From Solirubrobacteraceae bacterium (GTDB taxonomy: Bacteria; Actinomycetota; Thermoleophilia; Solirubrobacterales; Solirubrobacteraceae): a DNA stretch of 14,110 nt. Made by a program: the position numbers and the translations under genes. The notes under the pieces are model-generated. The model was not told the origin of the DNA. It made no database searches and was given only the letters and a program-made list of their open reading frames with translations. Every line of letters begins with the position of its first letter. Position 1 is the stretch's first letter. Location: positions 1-14,110 of the forward strand of contig JAICUS010000095.1 of assembly GCA_025935735.1 (NCBI GenBank), in the 5' to 3' direction. Shown here piece after piece: positions 5,925 through 12,663 of the stretch.

Positions 5925-8038
5925 CCGGCCGAGGCGGCCGCCTCGGCGGCCTCGGCGGCGTGCGCGGCCATCAGCTCGCACTGGACGTTGTGCGGCGCGT
6001 TCCCGTCGGGCGACCGGCGCTGCCAGCGACCCTCCGGCGTGAGCTCCCACGCGTTCGTGTTGTCGGCGAAGCAGCGGTCGAGGGTGTCGACGAGGTTCCC
6101 GCGCAGCGCCTCGTCGCGCACCGGCGCCAGCAGCTCCACCCGCGTGTCGAGGTTGCGCGGCATCAGGTCCGCCGAGCCGAGGTAGACCGTGATCTCGCCG
6201 TCGCGCTCGAACGCGTAGATGCGCGAGTGCTCGAGGAAGCGCCCGACGATCGAGACGACCCGGACGTTCTCCGACACGCCGGGCACCCCGGGCTTCAGGC
6301 AGCAGATCCCGCGCACGTTGACCTCCACCGGGACGCCCGCCTGCGACGCCCGATACAGCGCCTGGACGCACTCGCGGTCGACCAGCGAGTTCATCTTCAT
6401 GCGGATGCGCGCCGGCCGGCCCTTCTCGTGGGCGGCGACCGTGCGCTCGATCTCGGCGACGATCCCCTCGCGCATGTGCTGCGGCGCCACCAGCACCCGG
6501 CGATAGCCGCGCGGGCGGGCGAACCCGGTGAGGAAGTTGAACATGTCGGCCACGTCCGCGCCCATCTCGTCGTCGCACGTGAAGAGCCCGAAGTCGGTGT
6601 ACAGCCGGGCGGTCTTGGCGTTGTAGTTGCCGGTCCCGACGTGCAGGTAGTGGCGGATGCCGTCGCCCTCGCGGCGCACGACGAGGATGCACTTGGCGTG
6701 GGTCTTCAGCGCGGGCAGGCCGTAGACGACGTGCACGCCGGCCTCCTCCATCGCCCGGCCCCACTGGATGTTCGCCCGCTCGTCGAAGCGCGCCTTGACC
6801 TCCACCAGGCAGACCGCCTGCTTGCCGCGCTCGACCGCGCGGATCAGCGCCGGCACGAGCGGCGAGTCGTCGCTCGTGCGATACACGGTCTGCTTGATGG
6901 CGAGCACGTCGGGGTCGTTGACCGCCTGCTCGACGAAGCGCTCGACCGAGGTGACGAACGAGTCGTAGGGGTGGTGGAGCAGGATGTCGCGCTTGCGCAT
7001 CGCGGCCAGCACGTCGGGCTGCTCGTCCTCGTCGGGCTGCAGCCGCGGCTGGGTCACCGGCTGCCACGGATGATCGCGCAGCTCGGCGTGGCCGGCGATC
7101 GAGACGATGTCCCACAGGTCCTGGAGGTCCAGCAGCCCGTCGACCTCGAACACGTCGTCGGTGTCGACCTCCAACGCCCGGGTGATCTGCTCGCGCATCG
7201 CCGAGCTCATGCCGGCGCTGACCTCCACCCGCACCGCCTCGCCGAAGCGGCGCCGCCGCAGCTCAACCTCGACGGCCTGCAGCAGGTCGTCGGCCTCGTC
7301 GGACACCGTGAAGTCGGCGTCGCGCGTGACCCGGAAGACGTGGCGGTCGAGGATCTCCATGCCGGGGAACAGCGCGTCCAGGTTCGACGCGATCAGGTCC
7401 TCCAGCGGGACGAACGTCGTGCCGTCGCCCACCGGGACGAAGCGCGGGAGCATCTCCTTCGGCACCTTCACGCGCGCGAAGGTCTCCACGTCGGTCACCG
7501 GGTCGCGCACCATCACGCCGAGCGACAGCGAGAGGTTGGAGATGTAGGGGAACGGCCGGCCCAGCCCGACCGCCAGCGGCGTCAGCACCGGGAAGATCTG
7601 GCGCCGGAAGCGCTCGTCGAGCTCGCGCTGCTCCGCCGGGCCGACGTGGGCGTAGCCGACGATGCAGATGCCGTGCCCGGCCAGCGCGGGCCGCAGCTCC
7701 TCCTCCAGCAGCCGCGACTGGCGGGCGCACTGCTCGCGGATGACACGCCGCAGCGCGTCCATCGTCTCGCTCGGCGTGCGCCCGTCCTGCAGCGGCTTCT
7801 CGATCCCCGCGTCGATCTGGTCGTGCAGCCCGGCCACGCGGACCATCACGAACTCGTCGAGGTTGGAGGAGTAGATCGCGCAGAACTTGACCCGCTCCAG
7901 CAGCGGCAGTGACTGGTCCTCGGCCAGCTCGAGCACGCGCGCGTTGAACTGCATCCACGACAGCTCGCGGTTGAAGTAGTACGCCGGGTCCTCGAGATCG
8001 GTGACGGCGGCGGCGGATTGCTGGGCGATCTCGCTCAT
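5921..8038 (-). CDS. ppk1: Polyphosphate kinase 1
   Basis: This 705-residue PPK1 reversibly transfers the terminal phosphate of ATP to growing polyphosphate chains. The usual four domains are present: the N domain (about 18-120) with FNRELSWMQFN and FCAIYSSNLDEF; the head domain (about 125-325); and two phospholipase-D-like C domains. The histidine that becomes phosphorylated corresponds to His447 in THAK, followed by HVGTGNYN (466-473). The second conserved histidine is His604 in FLEHSRIY, followed by GSADLM. Length is close to the family norm of about 690. The C-terminal tail (about 688-705) is Ala/Glu-rich and unconserved-looking. The start ATG overlaps the stop of the upstream CHAD gene as ATGA, so translation is probably coupled. 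It is the last gene of the ppx-CHAD-CHAD-ppk1 operon. Confidence 0.97.
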   Translation of the reverse strand: MSEIAQQSAAAVTDLEDPAYYFNRELSWMQFNARVLELAEDQSLPLLERVKFCAIYSSNLDEFVMVRVAGLHDQIDAGIEKPLQDGRTPSETMDALRRVIREQCARQSRLLEEELRPALAGHGICIVGYAHVGPAEQRELDERFRRQIFPVLTPLAVGLGRPFPYISNLSLSLGVMVRDPVTDVETFARVKVPKEMLPRFVPVGDGTTFVPLEDLIASNLDALFPGMEILDRHVFRVTRDADFTVSDEADDLLQAVEVELRRRRFGEAVRVEVSAGMSSAMREQITRALEVDTDDVFEVDGLLDLQDLWDIVSIAGHAELRDHPWQPVTQPRLQPDEDEQPDVLAAMRKRDILLHHPYDSFVTSVERFVEQAVNDPDVLAIKQTVYRTSDDSPLVPALIRAVERGKQAVCLVEVKARFDERANIQWGRAMEEAGVHVVYGLPALKTHAKCILVVRREGDGIRHYLHVGTGNYNAKTARLYTDFGLFTCDDEMGADVADMFNFLTGFARPRGYRRVLVAPQHMREGIVAEIERTVAAHEKGRPARIRMKMNSLVDRECVQALYRASQAGVPVEVNVRGICCLKPGVPGVSENVRVVSIVGRFLEHSRIYAFERDGEITVYLGSADLMPRNLDTRVELLAPVRDEALRGNLVDTLDRCFADNTNAWELTPEGRWQRRSPDGNAPHNVQCELMAAHAAEAAEAAASAG

Positions 8039-8595
8039 GGCTGCCGGGTGATCATCGCATTGCGCTCCGAGACGGCGAACTCCAGGCGGGCGCGGAACCC
8101 GCGCCGCTCATAGTCGCGCCAGACCTCCAGGAAGCGGGTGAACAGCGCCCGCCGGCGCGCGCTGAGCTGGACCGCGAGCGCGACCAGCCCGGCGTAGCGG
8201 TCGGCGTGCGGCGCGTCCGCGGCGGGCGGGTCGTCGTCGCCCGGGTGCGCCGCGACCAGCGCGTCGGCGTCGGCGTCGATCAGCTCGTTGAGCACGGCGA
8301 CGACCTCCGGCACCTGCACGTCGCAGTCGTGGATCTCGCCGAGCAGGTCCTGCAGCTCCTTGCACAGCTTCACGGCGTCCGCCGCGTAGGCGCCGAAGCA
8401 CGGGTGGGTGATCTCCAGCACGTAGCGCAGCCGCTTGGCCGCGATGCGCATGTCGTGCAGCGCGGTGACCTGCTCCGGGTCGGACGCCTTGGGCATGAAC
8501 GAGCACACCTCGTCCAGCCGGGTGCGGACGATCCGCTCGGCGTTGTCGGCCAGCGTCCCGGCGGGGTCGAGCCCGGTGACCGGGCGCGCCTTCAT
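8035..8595 (-). CDS. CHAD-domain protein (second of two tandem half-size CHADs)
   Basis: This 186-residue all-helical protein has the CHAD signature: HDMRIAAKRLRYVLE (47-61), then LCKELQDLLGEIHDCDV (77-93), with conserved His and basic residues in the first motif. CHAD proteins bind polyphosphate through His/Lys/Arg-lined surfaces and localise to polyP granules. The KRLRY and LGE-x-HD wording matches the C-terminal half of ordinary two-bundle CHAD domains. An acidic, Pro/Ala-rich insert lies at about 108-133, and a basic helix (145-170) follows. It overlaps the upstream CHAD gene and the downstream ppk1 gene by 4-bp ATGA junctions on both sides. This gives strong coupling and context for polyP binding or granule targeting of PPK1. 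There is no CYTH triphosphatase domain. Confidence 0.88.
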   Translation of the reverse strand: MKARPVTGLDPAGTLADNAERIVRTRLDEVCSFMPKASDPEQVTALHDMRIAAKRLRYVLEITHPCFGAYAADAVKLCKELQDLLGEIHDCDVQVPEVVAVLNELIDADADALVAAHPGDDDPPAADAPHADRYAGLVALAVQLSARRRALFTRFLEVWRDYERRGFRARLEFAVSERNAMITRQP

Positions 8596-9074
8596 GCCAC
8601 GGCCGCCTCGGCGGCGTCGGCGAGCGCCTCCAGGCGCCCGCGCAGGTCGGTGCGCTCCGTGTCCTCGAGCGCCGGGGCGAGCAGCTCGTTGCCGGCCGCC
8701 TGGCGCTCCCGCTGGCGGTCGGCCAGCAGCTCGACGCCGGGCTTCAGGCTCGCCGGCAGCGTCTCCGCGAGCTTCTCCATGGCGGCCAGGTGGACGTCGG
8801 GGTCGCGGCGCTCGCCCAGCGCGTCGGCGAGCCGCTTGACGTCGCGCAGCACGCTCTTGTACGGCCCCTTCGGGAAGCAGGGCGCGAACACCTCGAGCAC
8901 CGCGCGCAGCCGGCGCGAGGCGACCCGCATGTCGTGGACGCGCTCGATGTCCTCGGTGTCCAGCACGCCCTCGCCGTGCTCGAAGAGCTCGGCGGCGCGG
9001 ACGCGGACGATCCGGGCGGCGGCGCGGCCGTACGGCTCCTCGGGGGAAACCTCGATCTCGGCCGCCTTGGCCAT
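8592..9074 (-). CDS. CHAD-domain protein (first of two tandem half-size CHADs)
   Basis: This 160-residue helical protein carries HDMRVASRRLRAVLE (47-61) and VKRLADALGERRDPDV (79-94). The RRLR and LG-x-RRD-x-DV wording is typical of the N-terminal half of a full CHAD domain. It aligns almost residue for residue with the next gene: HDMR at 47-50, RLR at 55-57, VLE at 59-61 and PCF at 65-67 fall at the same numbers in both. The ATG at 9074 lies 10 bp after the ppx stop, with only a weak Shine-Dalgarno sequence, so it is probably expressed from the ppx message. The likely role is polyP binding, together with its partner as a split or heterodimeric CHAD. No catalytic domain is present. Confidence 0.86.
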   Translation of the reverse strand: MAKAAEIEVSPEEPYGRAAARIVRVRAAELFEHGEGVLDTEDIERVHDMRVASRRLRAVLEVFAPCFPKGPYKSVLRDVKRLADALGERRDPDVHLAAMEKLAETLPASLKPGVELLADRQRERQAAGNELLAPALEDTERTDLRGRLEALADAAEAAVA

Positions 9075-9084
9075 CCCGGAAAGC

Positions 9085-9960
9085 TTATGCGGACCCCGCC
9101 AGGTCCAGGAGCACGCCCTCGCGCAGCCCGCCGTTGCCGATCTGCAGCGGCTCGTCGATCCGCGCGGCGACCGCGCCGAGCGCGAGCAGCCCGGCGGGCA
9201 GCAGGCGCACGCGCTGCGCCTCCAGGCGATAGCGGGCGGCCACCTGGGCGGCGGAGTCCTGGGCCAGCACGTTCAGCGCGCGGTCCAGCGCGGCGCGGTC
9301 GAGCACCGGGCCGACGAGCCGGCGCAGCGACGCCGCGCTGCCGCCCACGGCGAGCGCGCGGTCGACCGCCGGCGGCTCCAGGCCGTCGAGGGCCCGCTCG
9401 GCGTGCAGCCGGGCCGCCGCCAGCTCGTCCGGGTGCGGCGGGTCGCCGCGCAGGAAGCGGTCGGCGAGCACGCCGGAGCCGAACGGCAGCGACGCCGACC
9501 ACTCGACGCCGGCGGCGGACGTCCCCACGGCGATCTCCGTCGAGCCGCCGCCCACGTCGACCACCGCCACGCGGCCGGCGAGCGGGTCGCCGAAGGTCCG
9601 AGTGGCGCCGAGGAACGCGAGCCGGGCCTCCTCCTCGCCGTCGAGCACGGCCACGTCGACGCCGCAGCGCCGCCGGACGGCCGCGCAGAACTCGGCCGCG
9701 TTGGCCGCCCGGCGGACGACCGCGGTGGCCACCGTGCGGATCGCCGACGCGCCCGCTTCGCGGGCCAGTGCGTGCTGGGCGGCCACGACCTCGGCGGTCG
9801 CGGCGATGCGATCGGCCGGGATCTCGTCATCCGGGCCCAGGCCGCGGCCCAGGTGGGTGAACGCCCGTCTCTGCAGGACTTCCTCGAGGCGCCCGCGGCG
9901 TGCCTGGGCGACCAGCACCCGCGTGGTGTTCGTCCCGATGTCGATGCAGCCACACAGCAT
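9085..9960 (-). CDS. ppx: Ppx/GppA-family exopolyphosphatase
   Basis: This 291-residue protein of the ASKHA (actin/sugar kinase/Hsp70) fold hydrolyses terminal phosphates from polyphosphate, or pppGpp to ppGpp. Visible motifs are the first phosphate loop CIDIGTNTTR (5-14), the catalytic acidic patch GEEEAR (108-113), where one Glu should be the general base, the second phosphate loop VVDVGGGSTEI (133-143), and the third glycine motif AVGGSA (204-209). Length matches short actinobacterial Ppx proteins that have only the core ASKHA domains and lack the E. coli C-terminal HD-like extension. The ATG at 9960 is chosen because CIDIGTNT should lie at the very N-terminus; the frame stays open much further upstream, but that is coding shadow. 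First gene of the polyP operon. Polyphosphatase versus guanosine pentaphosphatase activity cannot be separated by eye; the neighbours favour polyP. Confidence 0.92.
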   Translation of the reverse strand: MLCGCIDIGTNTTRVLVAQARRGRLEEVLQRRAFTHLGRGLGPDDEIPADRIAATAEVVAAQHALAREAGASAIRTVATAVVRRAANAAEFCAAVRRRCGVDVAVLDGEEEARLAFLGATRTFGDPLAGRVAVVDVGGGSTEIAVGTSAAGVEWSASLPFGSGVLADRFLRGDPPHPDELAAARLHAERALDGLEPPAVDRALAVGGSAASLRRLVGPVLDRAALDRALNVLAQDSAAQVAARYRLEAQRVRLLPAGLLALGAVAARIDEPLQIGNGGLREGVLLDLAGSA

Positions 9961-9981
9961 GGGTGCGCGGGCGATGTTGCC

Positions 9982-10844
<863 letters not shown>

Positions 10845-10848
<4 letters not shown>

Positions 10849-11639
10849 GCGCGGGCGAGCTGACCCTGCGCGAGGCCCCGGGCGCGCCCGGCGGCTGGTG
10901 GGGCGCCGCGTGGCGCCAGTACCGGCTGGAGCGCAAGATGTTCTGGCGCAACCCGAGCGCCGCGTTCTTCGGCGTGCTGCTGCCGCTGCTGCTGCTGGCG
11001 ATCTTCGGCGCGGTGTTCGCGGGCGACCACAAGAACCTCGACGTGATCGTCCCGGGGATCGCCGGCATGAGCGTCATGTCGGCCACCTTCATCTCGCTCG
11101 CCTACAACCTGACCACGCTGCGCGAGCGGGGGATCCTCAAGCGCCTGCGCGGCACGCCGCTGGCGCCCTCGGCCTACATCGCCGGGCTGGCGGCCAACGC
11201 GGTGGCCAACGCGGCGGTGCAGCTGGCCATCGTCATCGTCGCCGGCAATCTGGCCTTCGGCGTGGCCTGGCCGTCGGACTGGGGGTCGCTGGCCGTGTTC
11301 GCCGTGGCCGGCGTCGTCTGCTTCGCGCTGCTCGGCGTGGCGCTGGCGCACGCGATCCCGAACCCCGAGTCCGCCCCGGCCTACGTCAACGCGGTCTTCC
11401 TGCCGCAGATCCTGCTGGCGGGCGTCTTCTACGACGCGACCAGCGCCCCGGCCGCGGTCCGCGACGTCGCCCAGGTGCTGCCCCTGACGCACCTCGTCGA
11501 CGGCCTGTCGGGGTCGATGGTGCACCACACCGGCGTCGGCTCGCACTGGGACGCGCTGCTGATCCTGGCCCTCTGGGCGGTCGTCGGCGGCGTCCTCGCG
11601 GTGCGCGGCTTCTCCTGGGAGGCGCACCGGGAGTCATGA
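10845..11639 (+). CDS. ABC-2 type transporter permease
   Basis: This 264-residue integral membrane protein has a cytoplasmic N-terminal amphipathic stretch (YRLERKMFWRNP, 26-37), then six hydrophobic segments near 40-60, 70-88, 110-135, 147-170, 182-196 and 236-253. A positively charged loop with RERGILKRLRGTPL (93-106) is the usual ABC-2 intracellular coupling motif, and PLTHLVDGLSG (213-223) is the conserved family segment before the last helix. It should pair with the preceding ATPase as a homodimeric exporter. Substrate is unknown; relatives export antibiotics, lipids or polysaccharides. The GTG start overlaps the ATPase stop as GTGA, so expression is coupled. Confidence 0.92.
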
Positions 11640-11641
11640 CG

Positions 11642-11671
11642 TTGCACGCCATCCACCGGTCGCGATAGGGT
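11642..11671 (+). promoter_or_regulatory. Candidate promoter for the small membrane protein / TA region
   Basis: TTGCAC (11642-11647) and TAGGGT (11666-11671) are separated by 18 bp, an acceptable sigma-70 arrangement with the actinobacterial TAnnnT form of -10. It lies just after the permease stop and about 60 bp before the ATG at 11731. The spacer contains ACCGGT, which is repeated in relation to the hairpin downstream. This is a motif match only. Confidence 0.4.
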
Positions 11672-11680
11672 CAGCGCTCA

Positions 11681-11700
11681 GACCGGCCGTGGAGCCGGTC
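11681..11700 (+). repeat. Perfect 7-bp inverted repeat in the leader of the small membrane protein gene
   Basis: GACCGGC (11681-11687) and GCCGGTC (11694-11700) flank a 6-base loop. A further copy of CCGGTC occurs at 11656-11661 inside the candidate promoter spacer, so GACCGG could pair with either copy. It could be an operator, a leader hairpin or the terminator of the ABC operon; there is no T-run after it. Confidence 0.5.
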
Positions 11701-11720
11701 GTTCATTGCGAATCCGGCTC

Positions 11721-11725
11721 AGGAG
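11721..11725 (+). promoter_or_regulatory. Ribosome binding site fixing the start of the small membrane protein
   Basis: AGGAG sits 5 bases before the ATG at 11731 and is the clearest Shine-Dalgarno in the window. It argues against the upstream in-frame GTG at 11689, which falls in the hairpin loop. Confidence 0.75.
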
Positions 11726-11730
11726 ACGGC

Positions 11731-11976
11731 ATGGTGGCTGGCGACGACGGTCGGTTGCGGGTCGGGCGAACGTTCGCGCCCCTGCGCGATCTGGCTGCCC
11801 GTCCCGGCTGGCTGCAGCTGCTCGTGATCGTCACCGTCGCGGCAGCCCTCGGATTCATCGCGCATTTTGCGGGAGTTCCCGGTCGCCTCACCCCGCTGGT
11901 CATCGGCGGCTGCCTCGCGCTGCTCACCGCGCTCGTCACGGGCGTCTCGCTCGACGACGAGCCGCGCGACGAGTAG
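11731..11976 (+). CDS. Small two-helix membrane protein, function unknown
   Basis: This 81-residue protein is not one I recognise. It has a short charged N-terminus (1-25), two hydrophobic helices (about 26-48 and 53-73) joined by a tight Gly-Val-Pro-Gly-Arg turn, and an acidic tail (DDEPRDE). The charge pattern, with basic residues at both ends of the hairpin turn and acid at the C-terminus, suggests an inner-membrane helical hairpin. It has its own good ribosome binding site and a candidate promoter. It stops at a TAG 30 bp before the annotated start of the antitoxin-like gene, which is in the same reading frame. It could be an independent gene or part of the toxin-antitoxin transcript. Confidence 0.7.
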   Translation: MVAGDDGRLRVGRTFAPLRDLAARPGWLQLLVIVTVAAALGFIAHFAGVPGRLTPLVIGGCLALLTALVTGVSLDDEPRDE

Positions 11977-12006
11977 CAGCGTGTCACTCACCCGCTGGTC
12001 CACTTC

Positions 12007-12270
12007 GTGGACGGCGAGACCGGTCGGCGCGCGGCGCTGCTCGGCAGCCGACTGGACGTGTGGGAGGTCATCGCCACCGTCCGGGACAACGCCAACGATG
12101 TCGTCGAGGCGGCGGAGTACCTCGGTGTGCCCGTCGGCGCGGTGGAGGCCGCCGTCACGTACTACGGCGAGTTCCCCGACGAGATCGATGCCGAGATCGC
12201 GCTCAATGACGCCGAGTCGGCGCGCGCGCTCGCGGCGCATCGCCGCGGGCAGGCCGCCCTCGGCGCGTGA
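12007..12270 (+). CDS. DUF433-like antitoxin
   Basis: This 87-residue acidic protein precedes the PIN-like toxin gene and overlaps it by GTGA. It contains LDVWEVIATVRDN (16-28), a short helix-turn-helix-like region (about 30-50: DVVEAAEYLGVPVGAVEAAV) and YYGEFPDEID (52-61), the wording typical of DUF433 antitoxins (a YY-x-x-x-P-x-EID ending). Such antitoxins bind their own promoter and neutralise the partner. The GTG at 12007 is the first standard start after the in-frame TAG at 11974-11976. The eight or so codons just before it read Thr-His-Pro-Leu-Val-His-Phe, which looks like coding sequence belonging to the family, so the true start may lie further upstream with a non-standard codon. No Shine-Dalgarno precedes the GTG. 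Confidence 0.72.
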   Translation: MDGETGRRAALLGSRLDVWEVIATVRDNANDVVEAAEYLGVPVGAVEAAVTYYGEFPDEIDAEIALNDAESARALAAHRRGQAALGA

Positions 12271-12620
12271 AGGCGCTGCTCGACGCGCAGCTCTCCCCCG
12301 ACATCGCTCGCGTCCTCCGCGGCCGCGGGCTCGACGTCGATGCCGTCGCCGCCCGTCCAGACATCCCTGACGCGACCAGCGACGCCGGACTGATGGAGAT
12401 CGCGGCGACGGAGGACCGGGCCGTGGTCACCAACAACATCAAGGACTTCCGGCCGATCGCCGGGCGCCGCCTGCAACGTGGGCAGGGCCACGCCGGGCTG
12501 ATCCTGGTCCCGTCCAGCCGGCGTCGCACGCGAGCGGACATCGTGGCGCTCGCCGACGCGATCGAGGCGGTCATGCGCGCGAACCCGGATGGGGTGGCGG
12601 GCCGCGAGCGCTGGGTGTGA
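12267..12620 (+). CDS. DUF5615-family PIN-like toxin (putative ribonuclease)
   Basis: This 117-residue protein has the small PIN-like fold pattern of DUF5615/Mut7-C relatives: strand 1 with Asp6 in LLDAQLSP, a helix, GLDVDAV (21-27), SDAGLMEIA with Asp39 (38-46), and RAVVTNNIKDF with Asp60 (51-61). The acidic residues should form the metal site. A second half with GHAGLILVP (74-82) and a basic region (84-89) follows, then a helix. Family members are proposed RNA-cleaving toxins. It starts with GTG overlapping the antitoxin stop, so the two are translated together, the normal type II toxin-antitoxin layout. Homologues usually read LLD-E-N-LSP; here the second acidic position is Ala7 and the third is Gln8, which may lower activity. 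Toxicity is inferred. Confidence 0.8.
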   Translation: MKALLDAQLSPDIARVLRGRGLDVDAVAARPDIPDATSDAGLMEIAATEDRAVVTNNIKDFRPIAGRRLQRGQGHAGLILVPSSRRRTRADIVALADAIEAVMRANPDGVAGRERWV

Positions 12621-12663
12621 CGCCCGCCGCCCGCGGTAGCGAGCGGCGGGCGCGGCGGCGTCA
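12618..12663 (+). terminator. Strong bidirectional palindrome between convergent genes
   Basis: CGCCCGCCGC (12621-12630) pairs perfectly with GCGGCGGGCG (12643-12652), with a further 3 bp inside one mismatch and a 4-base loop. Outer arms TGACGCC (12618-12624) and GGCGTCA (12657-12663) are also complementary and contain the stop codons of the toxin gene and the GH3 gene. There is no T-run. The position between convergent genes supports a shared terminator. Confidence 0.75.

Noticed and set aside
4700..7912. A 1070-codon plus-strand open frame
   Set aside because: It runs antisense to ppk1 and out of frame with the caspase; its composition (Arg, Gly, Ala, His, Val, Asp) is typical of GC-rich shadow frames, with no domain seen.
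8592..8595. Sequencing frameshift splitting one CHAD gene
   Set aside because: The junction is a clean ATGA start/stop overlap identical in form to the CHAD/ppk1 junction, and both ORFs have complete, aligned half-domain sequences.
5970..9960. Possible transferred island covering the polyP genes
   Set aside because: Base composition and codon style match the flanks, and no integrase, tRNA end or direct repeats are visible.
8206..9981. Long N-terminal extension of the ABC ATPase frame (880 codons in all)
   Set aside because: It is antisense to the CHAD and ppx genes; ABC homology begins just after the ATG at 9982.
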